Source: Chryseobacterium formosense
GTDB lineage: Bacteria; Bacteroidota; Bacteroidia; Flavobacteriales; Weeksellaceae
NCBI RefSeq assembly: GCF_900116415.1
Contig: NZ_FPAP01000003.1
Location: forward strand, 558,001-622,000
DNA: 64,000 bases
Reading direction: 5' to 3'
Shown: positions 17,852 through 27,429 of the stretch, in pieces
Numbering within the stretch: position 1 is the first letter of the stretch
Layout: every line of letters begins with the position of its first letter
Made by a program: the position numbers and the translations under genes
The notes under the pieces: generated by a model
Database searches by the model: none
What the model was told of the DNA's origin: nothing
Seen by the model: the letters and a program-made list of their open reading frames with translations, nothing else

Positions 17852-20452
17852 TTATTTGCTTATAATCACTTTTGAAGTTGTGTCGATTCCTAAACCTTTT
17901 ACTTTTACTAGATAAGTTCCGTTGATTAATTTATCAGTAGAAATTGCCTTTTTCGATTCCGGAGAAACTTTACTTTCTGTTGAAACCAATTTTCCTGACA
18001 TATCGTAAATTTCAACATTTACTTTTCCTAAAGTATTGCTAGGGAAATTGATATAGAATTCATTCTTCGCCGGATTTGGATAAATTGAAATTCCAACATT
18101 TTTAACATTGTTTGTCTCTGATGTAGAAAGTAAACAATCGGCAGGAACTGTAAAATCCTGAACCTGATCATTTATGCTAGTTTTAAGTCCTGCAGATGCA
18201 TTCACACCTAATCCTCTTTTCGCAAAAGTTCTCCAGATCATGCATCGGTCTGCACCATTTGTTTTTGCCAATTCTGCAGCCAAAATTGCATTTCTACCGT
18301 CTACAAATGTAGGATTACATGCCTGTAGCTTTAAAGCATCGGTTACTAATTGCAGCACTCTCGCGCTTCCGCTCGTCGTATTTGCAGTAACATCAGAAGC
18401 ATAGCCATATTTTGCAACATATTCCCAATTAAGATCCCAAAGCATCGTTGCCCATACAAAGCCAATTGAATGTACATCCGGAACTATGGCAGAACCATTG
18501 TTGTATTCCATACCATTGGTATCGGTATAAGTATAATCATTAATCGTGAAATCGGGTGAATATTTTGCAGGTCTGATTCCGCCTCCTGTTATAGACTGAC
18601 CGATAGGATAAGTTCCCATTCCTCTTGGTACAGAAGCATTATCTCCTGGTTTATTGGTAAGCATTAATGCAAAAAAATCTGACCAACCTTCTCCCATCTG
18701 CTCTCTACTTGCTCCTGCATTTAAACAATTATATCCCGTTCCCGTTAATCTGTTTGAAATACCGTGGCCGTACTCATGAGTAACAATACCATTATCAAAA
18801 CTTCCGTCATACTTAGCGTCTACTCTCAGATCAACATTTACCGGAATATTTGAAGACAGTTTTGTTTTGATATACTCTCCTTCAGCATTGGTAATCAGAA
18901 TAGAAGGAATTGTGATTGTAGTATCTGTTCCGCCCATATTTCCTAAATTAGAACCATTCGTCGTATCATTATAAACAATAACTCCAATTGCTCCTGCATT
19001 TTGTGCGTTTTTTACTTTAACAGAAAAAGCACAATTTGTACCACCACCTCTTTCAATCAGTCCAATTTTTCCTATAAATTCTCCAGCCGGGAATGCTGTG
19101 CAACCAGTAATATTGCTGGCAAATTTTACTTCTCCGGTAACTCCGACATCATTAAGACCAGGCCCAAACTGAGCCTGCCCTCCAATCACAGTACGAGATA
19201 CAGCATCCGTAGGCGCATTGTAAAACAATACTTTATTTGACCCTAACCAAAGATACATCTGCATCACCGGATTATAATTATCCGGATAAGGAGCAAAATT
19301 AGCATTATTGTAACCTCCTCCATCTTGAGATTGTGCAAAAACCTCATCATCATCCAATCCACCATTTCCGAAATTGTTGCTCTGGAAGTTTTTGGCAGAT
19401 TCAGTAAAACCAAATTTATAGAATACATCATGCACCATATTGCTTATGTAAAACAAATTGGTGGTAGATGCAGGTAAATTATTAATTGCTTTCGCACTTG
19501 CGCTGTATGGGAAATCAAAATTACGTAATGTACCACCATCTGGAGAGCTTCCAAATGTCGTTTCATCATCATCTTTATCATCATAAGCATACACATTATT
19601 TCCTCTTGTAATTGTATAATGTGTTGTTCCGTTAGAATGCCATCCTTCCGGTGAAGAAGCAAGAATCCAAGGATTCGTAACTAAGCTTCGAGATCCGAAT
19701 GTAGGTGCTTCTATAGGTAATTTGAATACATTATATGAAGCATTATCCGCTATTAGAAGCAAATTTTTATTATCTACAACCGGATAATAATCTTTATTTT
19801 GTGGTAAAGCTAAAATCTGCGAGTCATGCGAATAAGCCTCTTCGTGAAAATTACAAGATAAATTCAGGTTTAATTTATTGATTATCTTTCCTGAATGAGC
19901 ATCAATTACATAATTCCAGTGATTAGAAGTTTTTGGCTCGTGAACTAAATATTCATAAGCAAATTGTAGATTTTCATTTTCATCTATTGCATATACCAAT
20001 CTTTGTTTAGCAGCAATATGTTTATTTTCTCCTTTCTGAAAAAAATCTAAAATAGGAAGTTCTGAAATTTCACTCTTACCAAGATCTGCCGAAATTTTAT
20101 CTAATGCTGCTTTTTTATCTAATGAGGCAGTTGCAGGTGATGAAGTCTTATAATCTTTTATAAAATTATCTGTAAAGTAAGTTATATTATTATTCTTAAT
20201 CAATGTGGTAGCAATTGTACCATATACAGGAAAACCGTTGTAAGTCTGCTGAATCTTTAATATATCACCATTTAATGATTTTGAAGAATCTGTATTTTCT
20301 ATAATAAATTGATTAAGATCTGATTTTTTATATTCTCTCGACTTATTTTGAGAAATATAATTTTTTATAAGTATTTCATTCGTCTGAGCAAATGATTTTG
20401 AAGGCACCGCTGTAAAAACAGCAATAACAAGAGGCAGAATTACTTTTTTCAT
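17852..20452 (-). CDS. Secreted M36 (fungalysin) metalloprotease, second copy
   Basis: Protein of 866 residues, paralogous over its whole length to the one at 15131-17737: signal peptide ending SFAQ, FTP propeptide, catalytic domain with inserted PA domain (GKIGLIERGGGTNC), HEYGHGISNRLTG with His559-Glu560 and His563, EQMGEGWSDFF, and a T9SS type A tail (SIYPNPAKNEFYINF). Each copy has its own terminator, so they are separate units. The ATG at 20452 starts a proper signal peptide; nine more upstream codons overlap the -7 box and are left out. Differences concentrate in the propeptide and linker, which could mean different activation or substrates. Confidence 0.93.
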   Translation of the reverse strand: MKKVILPLVIAVFTAVPSKSFAQTNEILIKNYISQNKSREYKKSDLNQFIIENTDSSKSLNGDILKIQQTYNGFPVYGTIATTLIKNNNITYFTDNFIKDYKTSSPATASLDKKAALDKISADLGKSEISELPILDFFQKGENKHIAAKQRLVYAIDENENLQFAYEYLVHEPKTSNHWNYVIDAHSGKIINKLNLNLSCNFHEEAYSHDSQILALPQNKDYYPVVDNKNLLLIADNASYNVFKLPIEAPTFGSRSLVTNPWILASSPEGWHSNGTTHYTITRGNNVYAYDDKDDDETTFGSSPDGGTLRNFDFPYSASAKAINNLPASTTNLFYISNMVHDVFYKFGFTESAKNFQSNNFGNGGLDDDEVFAQSQDGGGYNNANFAPYPDNYNPVMQMYLWLGSNKVLFYNAPTDAVSRTVIGGQAQFGPGLNDVGVTGEVKFASNITGCTAFPAGEFIGKIGLIERGGGTNCAFSVKVKNAQNAGAIGVIVYNDTTNGSNLGNMGGTDTTITIPSILITNAEGEYIKTKLSSNIPVNVDLRVDAKYDGSFDNGIVTHEYGHGISNRLTGTGYNCLNAGASREQMGEGWSDFFALMLTNKPGDNASVPRGMGTYPIGQSITGGGIRPAKYSPDFTINDYTYTDTNGMEYNNGSAIVPDVHSIGFVWATMLWDLNWEYVAKYGYASDVTANTTSGSARVLQLVTDALKLQACNPTFVDGRNAILAAELAKTNGADRCMIWRTFAKRGLGVNASAGLKTSINDQVQDFTVPADCLLSTSETNNVKNVGISIYPNPAKNEFYINFPSNTLGKVNVEIYDMSGKLVSTESKVSPESKKAISTDKLINGTYLVKVKGLGIDTTSKVIISK

Positions 20453-20468
20453 TTTCACTTTAAAGGCG

Positions 20469-20476
20469 CAAATGTA
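20469..20476 (-). promoter_or_regulatory. -7 promoter box of the second M36 gene
   Basis: TACATTTG on the minus strand, 17 bases upstream of the ATG; fits TAnnTTTG. Confidence 0.5.
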
Positions 20477-20574
20477 CAATTAAAACCATAATAAAAATAT
20501 AATATTTTTACATTATTCATAAAATAAATAAAATAAGAAAATCTAACAGATTACATCAAAATAGTAAATAAAAA

Positions 20575-20594
20575 AACCACTCTTTCGAGTGGTT
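20575..20594 (-). terminator. rpsA terminator
   Basis: AACCACTC / GAGTGGTT 8-bp stem with a 4-base loop and a long U-rich tail in minus-strand RNA. Confidence 0.85.
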
Positions 20595-20618
20595 CATATT
20601 TCAAAAAAGTCTGGTGGA

Positions 20619-22406
20619 TTATTTACCTCCTTCCATTTTCTTTTTCAATTCTGCTAAAGCATCGATATCTCCAAGAGTTGATCTTTCTTCATTACCAGAA
20701 GAAGTTACATTTCTAGAAGAAGATTCTTTCACATTTTTCTTCTCTTCGTCTCTGAAGATACCTGTGTGAGAAACAACTACTCTCTTGAATTCTTTGTTGA
20801 ATTCGATTACTTTGAACTCAGCAGTTTCACCTTTCTTGATTTTAGATCCGTCTTCCTTCTCTAATAATCTTGATGGGCAGAATGCTTCAACTTCAGCATC
20901 TTCGAATTGTACAGAAGCTCCTTTATCGTGAACTTCTACAGCAGTTCCTGTGTGTACAGTTCCTTCAGCATATTTAGTTTCGAATGCATCCCAAGGGTTG
21001 TCAGTCAATTGCTTGTGACCTAGAGATAATCTTCTAGCCTGGATGTCTAGTTCAAGAACGATAACATCTAATTTGTCACCAACTGCACAGAACTCAGATG
21101 GGTGCTTGATTTTCTTAGTCCAAGAAAGATCAGAGATGTAGATTAAACCGTCGATACCTTCTTCTAACTCTACGAATACACCAAAGTTTGTGAAGTTTCT
21201 TACAGTTCCTACATGCTTAGATCCTACCGGATATTTAGCTTCGATATTTTCCCATGGATCTTTGCTTAATTGCTTGATACCAAGAGAGATTTTTCTGTCT
21301 TCTCTATCTAAAGTAAGTACTTCAGCTTCTACTTCATCACCTACTTTCACAAAATCACCTGCAGATCTTAAGTGAGTAGACCAAGACATTTCAGAAACGT
21401 GGATCAATCCTTCTACACCTGGAGCGATTTCTACGAATGCACCATAATCAGCAAGAACTACTACTTTTCCTTTTACTCTGTCACCAACTTTCATATCAGC
21501 AGAAAGAGCATCCCAAGGATGAGCTTCTAACTGCTTCATACCCAATTGGATTCTTGTTTTCTCATCATCAAAATCAAGGATAACAACTTTTACAGTCTGT
21601 CCGTCCTCAAGGATTTCAGATGGGTGGTTCACTCTAGACCAAGAAAGGTCTGTAATGTGGATCAATCCATCAACACCTCCTAAGTCGATGAATACACCGT
21701 AAGAAGTAATATTCTTAACAGTACCTTCAAGAACCTGACCTTTTTCAAGCTGAGCGATGATTTCTTTTTTCTGACCTTCGATATCTGCTTCGATCAATGC
21801 TTTGTGAGATACTACTACGTTTTTGAACTCAGGGTTGATTTTCACAACTTTGAATTCCATAGTTTTACCTACGAACTGATCGTAATCTTTAATTGGCTTA
21901 ACATCAATTTGAGAACCTGGTAAGAATGCTTCGATTCCGTGAACGTCAACGATCATACCTCCTTTAGTTCTAGATTTCACAAAACCGTTAACAATTTCTC
22001 CAGTTTCGTGAAGCTCATTTACTTTATCCCAAGCTTTAAGCGTTCTAGCTTTTCTGTGAGATAATTGTAACTGACCTGTTTTGTCTTCTCTTCTGTCTAC
22101 CATTACTTCAACTTCGTCACCTACACTTAGGCCTTGGTTGTAACGGAATTCGTTAAGAGAAATAACACCTTCAGATTTGAAGTTGATGTCTACGATAGCT
22201 TCTTTGTCAGTTAATCTTACAACTTTACCAACTAAAACGTCGTTATCGCTTAGGTTGTTAAGAGATCCGTTGTAGATTTCTTCTAAATCGCTTTTTTCTT
22301 TTCTCGCATCTGCATCAAGACCTGATTCGAAAGAATCCCAATCAAATTGTTCTGGTGCTACGTTTTGGTTTAAAATAACCTCTGCTGAATTTGTCTCTTT
22401 TGACAT
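20619..22406 (-). CDS. rpsA: 30S ribosomal protein S1
   Basis: S1 of 595 residues with six S1 RNA-binding repeats between about residues 50 and 545 (for example GVFIDLGGVDGLIHITDLSW, GAFVEIAPGVEGLIHVSEMSW, GVFVELEEGIDGLIYISDLSW). It binds mRNA on the 30S subunit, which matters in a phylum that mostly lacks Shine-Dalgarno pairing. The charged C-terminal tail ends KKKMEGGK. It has a consensus promoter and a leader of about 115 bases. Codon choice is that of a highly expressed gene. Confidence 0.97.
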   Translation of the reverse strand: MSKETNSAEVILNQNVAPEQFDWDSFESGLDADARKEKSDLEEIYNGSLNNLSDNDVLVGKVVRLTDKEAIVDINFKSEGVISLNEFRYNQGLSVGDEVEVMVDRREDKTGQLQLSHRKARTLKAWDKVNELHETGEIVNGFVKSRTKGGMIVDVHGIEAFLPGSQIDVKPIKDYDQFVGKTMEFKVVKINPEFKNVVVSHKALIEADIEGQKKEIIAQLEKGQVLEGTVKNITSYGVFIDLGGVDGLIHITDLSWSRVNHPSEILEDGQTVKVVILDFDDEKTRIQLGMKQLEAHPWDALSADMKVGDRVKGKVVVLADYGAFVEIAPGVEGLIHVSEMSWSTHLRSAGDFVKVGDEVEAEVLTLDREDRKISLGIKQLSKDPWENIEAKYPVGSKHVGTVRNFTNFGVFVELEEGIDGLIYISDLSWTKKIKHPSEFCAVGDKLDVIVLELDIQARRLSLGHKQLTDNPWDAFETKYAEGTVHTGTAVEVHDKGASVQFEDAEVEAFCPSRLLEKEDGSKIKKGETAEFKVIEFNKEFKRVVVSHTGIFRDEEKKNVKESSSRNVTSSGNEERSTLGDIDALAELKKKMEGGK

Positions 22407-22527
22407 TTTCTAATAAAATTTGTATTCCTTCTTTCTTAATGGTTTGAATAAATGTGGATTTAAAAAATATGGAAGTAATTAATTTATAATAATTTAACTT
22501 TTCAAACCTTCCCACAAAAAGTGACTG

Positions 22528-22557
22528 CAAAAGTACGATATTTTTTTATTTTAACAA
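22528..22557 (-). promoter_or_regulatory. rpsA promoter
   Basis: On the minus strand -33 TTG (22555-22557) and -7 TACTTTTG (22528-22535) are 19 bases apart. The leader to the ATG is about 115 bases and A-rich. Confidence 0.65.
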
Positions 22558-22619
22558 TAAAAATTCAAAAGTTTATTAATTCAATATAATTTCATTTTCA
22601 AACCGTCAGTAAAGCAAAA

Positions 22620-22643
22620 GAGGCTGTCTCCTGAGACAGCCTC
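22620..22643 (-). terminator. Terminator of the three-paralogue operon
   Basis: GAGGCTGTCTC (22620-22630) and GAGACAGCCTC (22633-22643) are exact reverse complements; TTTTG follows in minus-strand RNA, 28 bases past the last stop. Confidence 0.8.
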
Positions 22644-22671
22644 ACAAAAAAACACAAATCATGTAAAATCT

Positions 22672-23499
22672 CTAATTCAGAGACTCTACTACCGTAGTAC
22701 TTAGAGAAATTTTAGATAAAAAATTACTCATATTATCGCAAGGATTTCCATTTTCGTATCTCGCAACTCCTCCATAAACAATTTGTTGTGTAGAAGAATT
22801 TGTTGTTGAAGAGATATTTCTGGCCATCACTTTTATTGTATGATTTCCTATACTCAAATCATTCACCACTCCGTTTAGAATAAATTTGTGCCAAGAACAA
22901 GTAAATGCTTCTGCCTGCTTATGATACTTTCTCACTACAACCAGCTTATCATCAACAAAAACTCCAATTGCATATTCATAAAACTGGTCTGTACTTTTGT
23001 CAAGCTGCGTCATGCCTTCAATTGTAAAAGCCAGAGAATTTTTTGATCTCGAAAACGTTTTTGTATCAGCAATTCCTAAAGAAGTCCAGCCGGATGTTCC
23101 AGTTCCCAAAGAAATGGCTCCTGGAGTGAAACCGGTAATTGTAATATTTCCGGGTGAAGAAACAGCACTTACGCTTACCAGATCAAGTTTAGAAACTACA
23201 TGTTCTTTCGTATAGAGTGCATTCCATTTTCCACTATCAAAATAAGCCACGGTTTGTGGAAGTGTTGAGGTAGAATTTGTATTAAATACAATGTTCCCGT
23301 TTTGAGGATTTGCAACAGTTGTAATATCTGTATTGGAAGTCAAGGGAATTCTTGGGTACAAAATTCCTTTTTTATCAGAATCCAGTTTTAAAATAGCACT
23401 TTTATCTACAATTGCCTGAGCTTTATCTGTCATCACAACCTGCGAAAACATAAACATGGGAAACAGTATTAAAATAAATAGGTTGATAGATCGTTTCAT
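22672..23499 (-). CDS. Exported protein of unknown function, paralogue 3 of 3
   Basis: Not recognised. It has 275 residues with a Sec signal peptide ending FSQ. The N-terminal part has the phrase AILKLDSDKKGILYPRIPL, common at the head of Bacteroidetes surface and tail-fibre-like proteins, then VAYFDSGKWNALY. The C-terminal half shares with its two neighbours a block of the form Y-A-[IV]-G-[IV]-F-V-D-D-K-L and G-N-H-T-I-K, which suggests a beta-sandwich. No T9SS tail. It follows the middle paralogue by only 2 bases, so the three are one operon. Confidence 0.75.
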   Translation of the reverse strand: MKRSINLFILILFPMFMFSQVVMTDKAQAIVDKSAILKLDSDKKGILYPRIPLTSNTDITTVANPQNGNIVFNTNSTSTLPQTVAYFDSGKWNALYTKEHVVSKLDLVSVSAVSSPGNITITGFTPGAISLGTGTSGWTSLGIADTKTFSRSKNSLAFTIEGMTQLDKSTDQFYEYAIGVFVDDKLVVVRKYHKQAEAFTCSWHKFILNGVVNDLSIGNHTIKVMARNISSTTNSSTQQIVYGGVARYENGNPCDNMSNFLSKISLSTTVVESLN

Positions 23500-23501
23500 A
23501 A

Positions 23502-24344
23502 TTAATAAGGTAAAGGTTGATTAATTAAAACAATAGCACTTATTTTTGTTTCATCGCTAGAAATATTTGTACAGCCGGCTGCCTTTTGTCCGTAAGAAAC
23601 TGCCGCAGTTGTTGTGCTTGATCTGTTCATGACCGCCAATCGCAAGGTATGATTACCTATCAAAAGATTATCTTTTAATCCTGTAATAGTAAATTCCTGG
23701 AAAGCGCACGTATTATCTACATTCACCGAAGCAGATTTAGATGAAATAAGCTTATCGTCGATAAATATTCCCAGTCCATAAGTTAAATTACTTCCTGCTG
23801 ATAAAGTATTATTGAGCTGAAGCATTCCTGTGAAAGTAACCACTATGTTATTCACTGGTCTGTCGACCGTAAAATTTAAAGTTGAACCATCGGTGATCTC
23901 AAGCCATGGAGAAGACAGTGAACTTCCATTCACGAAAGAAGTAACTGAAGTTGCATCTGAATTATAAACATTTGTAGAAGTTCCCGAATTATAAATTTTT
24001 GAATAATATTTTGTGATGCCTAGTAAAAGATTAATATTAGCCGAATTGAAGTAATAGCTCCATCTTGCACCATCCCAATAATAAATTCCTCTTCCACCCG
24101 GAAAGCCAGCATTCGTATTGTATATCAGAAGTGATTCTGTAGGTGCGGAAGCCATAAAACTGTAATCTGAAACATTGGAAGGATTAAGAGAAATCTGAGG
24201 AAGCATAATTCCTTTATCAGAAGATACCATATCTAATATTGCTGATGAATTCGGCGAACTCGTTCCAATCCCAACCGATCCAGTTTGAGCAAAAATTTTG
24301 CTCCAAAAAAAGATCAATATTAAACTAAAAAATAACTTTTCCAT
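23502..24344 (-). CDS. Exported protein of unknown function, paralogue 2 of 3
   Basis: Not recognised. It has 280 residues with a signal peptide ending FAQ. The mature start TGSVGIGTSSPNSSAILDM and DKGIMLPQISL match the trimeric tail-fibre-like head of many Bacteroidetes surface proteins, followed by IYYWDGARWSYYF. The C-terminal half has LTYGLGIFIDDKLISSK and IGNHTLRLAVMNRSSTT, aligning with both neighbours. Two Cys (in NTCAFQEF and AAGCTNI) might pair in the periplasm or outside. Cell position and partner are unknown. Confidence 0.75.
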   Translation of the reverse strand: MEKLFFSLILIFFWSKIFAQTGSVGIGTSSPNSSAILDMVSSDKGIMLPQISLNPSNVSDYSFMASAPTESLLIYNTNAGFPGGRGIYYWDGARWSYYFNSANINLLLGITKYYSKIYNSGTSTNVYNSDATSVTSFVNGSSLSSPWLEITDGSTLNFTVDRPVNNIVVTFTGMLQLNNTLSAGSNLTYGLGIFIDDKLISSKSASVNVDNTCAFQEFTITGLKDNLLIGNHTLRLAVMNRSSTTTAAVSYGQKAAGCTNISSDETKISAIVLINQPLPY

Positions 24345-24362
24345 TTGTGCTTGTATTTTATC

Positions 24363-25169
24363 TTACGATTTTTCTGTTAGTTTAATAAACATATTTATCT
24401 TAGACATATCTGCATTCACCGAAGAAGTATCTGCAGCCCCTCCAAATCTCCACGAAGAAGCATTGGAGTAATTATTTACTCTCACTGTAACATACGTTTT
24501 TATTGTATGATTACCTAAGCTCAGGTTTTTAAACAACGTATTTATTGAGAAGAAATCATATTGATAAGATTTACCGTAATTGGCTGAGTAGTTTCTTACG
24601 CCGGCCAATTTGCCATCCACAAAAATCCCTACAGCATAAGTAAAGGTATTGGTTCTGCTTGCAATCGTATTATTAGACTGTACCATGCCTTCCGTAATAA
24701 CAAAAATACTGTTGTTGCTCTGAGTAATGGTAATATCTTTTGCAAGACCGGGAACTTCAGTCCAGATTGTACCGGGCAATGAGTTTTCTGCATAATTCAA
24801 TGCTCCGGAAAGAGTTGTGATACTTGTAGGTGACGAGTTTGATGTACTGTAAGAAATTGTTAAGCCTAAAACAGAATAAATATTTCTCGAATCTACCAAT
24901 TCATTCCATTTATTTCCGTCCCAAAAATTAAAACCTTTTTTACCGTTATAATTATTATAAGCAAGTAAACCTAAGGTCGGAGAACTCACAGGACTAGCAA
25001 CATTGAGATTAGGAATTGCAAGATTGGGAATAAGAACCCCTTTATTTACCGAAGAAATCTTCAATAAAAGATCATTTTCAACCGTAGTTGTACCTATCCC
25101 TACTTGAGCTTGATAATTCTTAAAAAACAGCAAACTATAAGCTGCCATCAATAGAAACTTTTTTTTCAT
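24363..25169 (-). CDS. Exported protein of unknown function, paralogue 1 of 3
   Basis: Not recognised. It has 268 residues from the ATG at 25169, which begins a signal peptide MKKKFLLMAAYSLLFF ending YQAQ; a longer frame upstream lacks signal-peptide character. It opens with VGIGTTTVENDLLLKI and NKGVLIPNLAIPNL, then FNFWDGNKWNELV, and the shared C-terminal block FTYAVGIFVDGKLAGVRNY and LGNHTIKTYVTVR. First gene of the operon; 18 bases separate it from the next. Confidence 0.75.
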   Translation of the reverse strand: MKKKFLLMAAYSLLFFKNYQAQVGIGTTTVENDLLLKISSVNKGVLIPNLAIPNLNVASPVSSPTLGLLAYNNYNGKKGFNFWDGNKWNELVDSRNIYSVLGLTISYSTSNSSPTSITTLSGALNYAENSLPGTIWTEVPGLAKDITITQSNNSIFVITEGMVQSNNTIASRTNTFTYAVGIFVDGKLAGVRNYSANYGKSYQYDFFSINTLFKNLSLGNHTIKTYVTVRVNNYSNASSWRFGGAADTSSVNADMSKINMFIKLTEKS

Positions 25170-25277
25170 CTTGAATGCATTTGTGTTTATAATCAGGCTT
25201 AAAGCTTTTTCAAATATTACTTTGATTACCCAACAAATATACACTTAATTCTATTATGTGCAAAATAATTTATAAAT

Positions 25278-25316
25278 AAAAGTTGCTTTATTGAAAGAAT
25301 CAATAAAGCAACTTTT
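25278..25316 (-). terminator. Terminator of the truB-OMP-pseudouridine synthase operon
   Basis: Perfect 16-bp stem AAAAGTTGCTTTATTG / CAATAAAGCAACTTTT with a 7-base loop, 27 bases past the pseudouridine synthase stop. Confidence 0.85.
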
Positions 25317-25342
25317 ATTTATAGTCATTTTCAGGAGAATTA

Positions 25343-26065
25343 TTATTCGAAAGTTTTGCTGGAATCCTGTAATAAAAAATTCAGATTTTTCATTTCTTCA
25401 TCTGTGAGATCTCTCCATTTTCCAACGGGTAAATCCAGCTTAATATTCATTATTCTGATGCGTTTCAGCTTCTTTACATCGTATCCGAGATATTCACACA
25501 TTCTTCTAATCTGTCTGTTCAGACCTTGGGTGAGAACAATACGAAATGTCATGTCATCAATTTTTTCAACTTCACATTTCTTGGTAACAGTATCCAAAAT
25601 AGGAACACCATTTCTCATTTTCTCTAAAAACTTAGGATTGATGGGCTTATCAACTCTTACCAAGTATTCTTTTTCGTGGTTGTTTCTTGCTCTTAGAATC
25701 TTATTTACAATATCTCCGTTGCTTGTCAGCAAGATTAAACCTTCACTGGGTTTATCTAACCTTCCGATCGGGAAAATTCTTTTTGGATGATTGATAAAAT
25801 CTATAATATTATCTTTTTCTCGTTTGGTATCTGTAGTACAGACAATCCCAACAGGTTTATTAAAAGCGATATAGACAGGTTTTTCTTCAGAATCACGAAT
25901 AGTTTTCCCGTCAACTTCTATTATATCTTCGTCTGAAACTTTTGTTCCCAGCTCAGGAATTTTACCGTTAATGGTAATTCTGCCCTCTTCCAAGAGTTTG
26001 TCGGCTGCTCTTCTTGAGCAATAACCAACTTCTGAAAGATATTTATTGATACGTGTCTTTTCCAT
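25343..26065 (-). CDS. Pseudouridine synthase, RsuA/RluF family
   Basis: Enzyme of 240 residues that isomerises uridine in rRNA. It has an N-terminal S4 RNA-binding domain ([20 protein letters not shown]), then the catalytic domain with Asp104 in [14 protein letters not shown] and the [22 protein letters not shown] segment typical of RluF and RluB. RluF (23S U2604) is the closest guess, but which site it modifies cannot be read from sequence. Its ATG overlaps the stop of the upstream outer-membrane gene (TAATG), so they are cotranscribed. Confidence 0.9.
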   Translation of the reverse strand: MEKTRINKYLSEVGYCSRRAADKLLEEGRITINGKIPELGTKVSDEDIIEVDGKTIRDSEEKPVYIAFNKPVGIVCTTDTKREKDNIIDFINHPKRIFPIGRLDKPSEGLILLTSNGDIVNKILRARNNHEKEYLVRVDKPINPKFLEKMRNGVPILDTVTKKCEVEKIDDMTFRIVLTQGLNRQIRRMCEYLGYDVKKLKRIRIMNIKLDLPVGKWRDLTDEEMKNLNFLLQDSSKTFE

Positions 26066-26640
26066 TAATCTATTCCTTCTATTGTATAATTCTTATTACT
26101 GAAAATGGTAATTCCGTAGCTTAAGCCTATAAAAAAAGGATTATTTCCTCCCAATTTATGACCTTCAAAAAACAAACCACCTTCTTGGCTTAGCCTTTTT
26201 GAGTAAGACATCTGAACTCCTAATCTTGCGCCCCAAAATTCAGAATTTGAAACAGCAGAATTATTTAATTGCTTCCCATAATTTAAATCAATATAAAAAG
26301 CTTCATCACCGGGAGTGAAAATAACTTTAGGTTGAATCACCCAATACATCAGATGAAAATTATCTTCAGCATACATATACTTCAAACCCGTTCCCAGTGC
26401 AAAATTAGGAAGAAAATGATAACCACCAACAGCGGTAATGCCATAAGTAAACTTCCTCACTCTTTCGGGCTGAATGTATTGAGTTGTATTTGGAATTTCA
26501 GGCTCCTTTTTTAAATTTAAACCTGCGTTGATAGATGGATTCACATAAAAGCCCATTTTTTCTTTCTTCCCCGTATCAACCTGAGAAAAAGCGGTAATTG
26601 AGAGAATAAGAAAGGATAAAATAAATAAATTTTTAATCAT
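26065..26640 (-). CDS. Outer-membrane beta-barrel protein
   Basis: Protein of 191 residues with a signal peptide ending AFSQ and alternating beta strands with aromatic ends ([51 protein letters not shown]). It fits a small barrel of the type called porin family or OMP_b-brl in this phylum. It overlaps truB upstream by 4 bases (ATGA) and the pseudouridine synthase downstream. Why a barrel sits between two RNA-modification genes is unclear; it may be a passive insertion in the operon. Confidence 0.78.
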   Translation of the reverse strand: MIKNLFILSFLILSITAFSQVDTGKKEKMGFYVNPSINAGLNLKKEPEIPNTTQYIQPERVRKFTYGITAVGGYHFLPNFALGTGLKYMYAEDNFHLMYWVIQPKVIFTPGDEAFYIDLNYGKQLNNSAVSNSEFWGARLGVQMSYSKRLSQEGGLFFEGHKLGGNNPFFIGLSYGITIFSNKNYTIEGID

Positions 26641-27335
26641 AAGATTTCAAATCTGTAGTCGTTATTTAAAAAATCGGACGTTGCACGGTCAACATGGTAG
26701 TCTCCGATTTTCGTTCTTCTTAATTGTGTTAAATAGGCTCCAACTCCCAATTCCTGACCGATATCGTGCGCTAAACTTCTGATGTAGGTTCCTTTTGAAC
26801 AACCAACCATAAAACTTATCAAAGGAAAATTAATTTCAATATCTTTTATATAATGAATGGTCGTTTTTCTGGACTTCATTTCTACTTCTTCTCCTGCTCT
26901 TGCTAAATTATAGGCTCTTTCACCGTCAATTTTTATGGCTGAAAAAACAGGTGGTTTTTGTTCAATTTCACCTAAAAATTTGTCTAATGTATTCTTTACA
27001 TCCTCTTCAGTAACACTTGAAAAATCCTGATGAAGGATTTCCGGTTTTTCGGTATCGTATGATTCGGTCTGAACTCCTATTTTTATTTCCGTCCAATATT
27101 CTTTCGGAGCATCCTGAATTTCCGGAATTTTTTTTGTGAATTTCCCGGTACAGACAATCAACAAACCTGTTGCTCTCGGATCTAAAGTTCCGGCATGACC
27201 GATTTTAAACTTTTTAGGAAGATTAAATTCACGTTTAAGCTTATATTTCATTTTATTGACCGCCTGAAAAGAAGTCCAATCCAGCGGTTTGTCTAATAAA
27301 AATATGTGTCCTGACTGTAATTCTTCTGCGGTCAT
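26637..27335 (-). CDS. truB: tRNA pseudouridine(55) synthase
   Basis: TruB of 232 residues makes pseudouridine 55 in the T-loop of tRNAs. It has LDKPLDWTSFQAVNKMK, the catalytic Asp52 in GHAGTLDPRATGLL, KPPVFSAIKIDGERAY and GTYIRSLAHDIG. The C-terminus is short, without a PUA domain, as in other Bacteroidetes. It heads a three-gene overlapping operon. Confidence 0.95.
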   Translation of the reverse strand: MTAEELQSGHIFLLDKPLDWTSFQAVNKMKYKLKREFNLPKKFKIGHAGTLDPRATGLLIVCTGKFTKKIPEIQDAPKEYWTEIKIGVQTESYDTEKPEILHQDFSSVTEEDVKNTLDKFLGEIEQKPPVFSAIKIDGERAYNLARAGEEVEMKSRKTTIHYIKDIEINFPLISFMVGCSKGTYIRSLAHDIGQELGVGAYLTQLRRTKIGDYHVDRATSDFLNNDYRFEIL

Positions 27336-27356
27336 TGGGATATTTGAAATTTGAGG

Positions 27357-27377
27357 TTCGAGATTCGAGATTCGAGA
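27357..27377. repeat. 7-bp tandem repeat, three units
   Basis: TTCGAGA three times in a row, just upstream of truB. Confidence 0.6.
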
Positions 27378-27429
27378 TTATTGAAGCTGAAGTTAAAGTT
27401 TTATTAAAAATTTCTTATTCTGACTTTCT

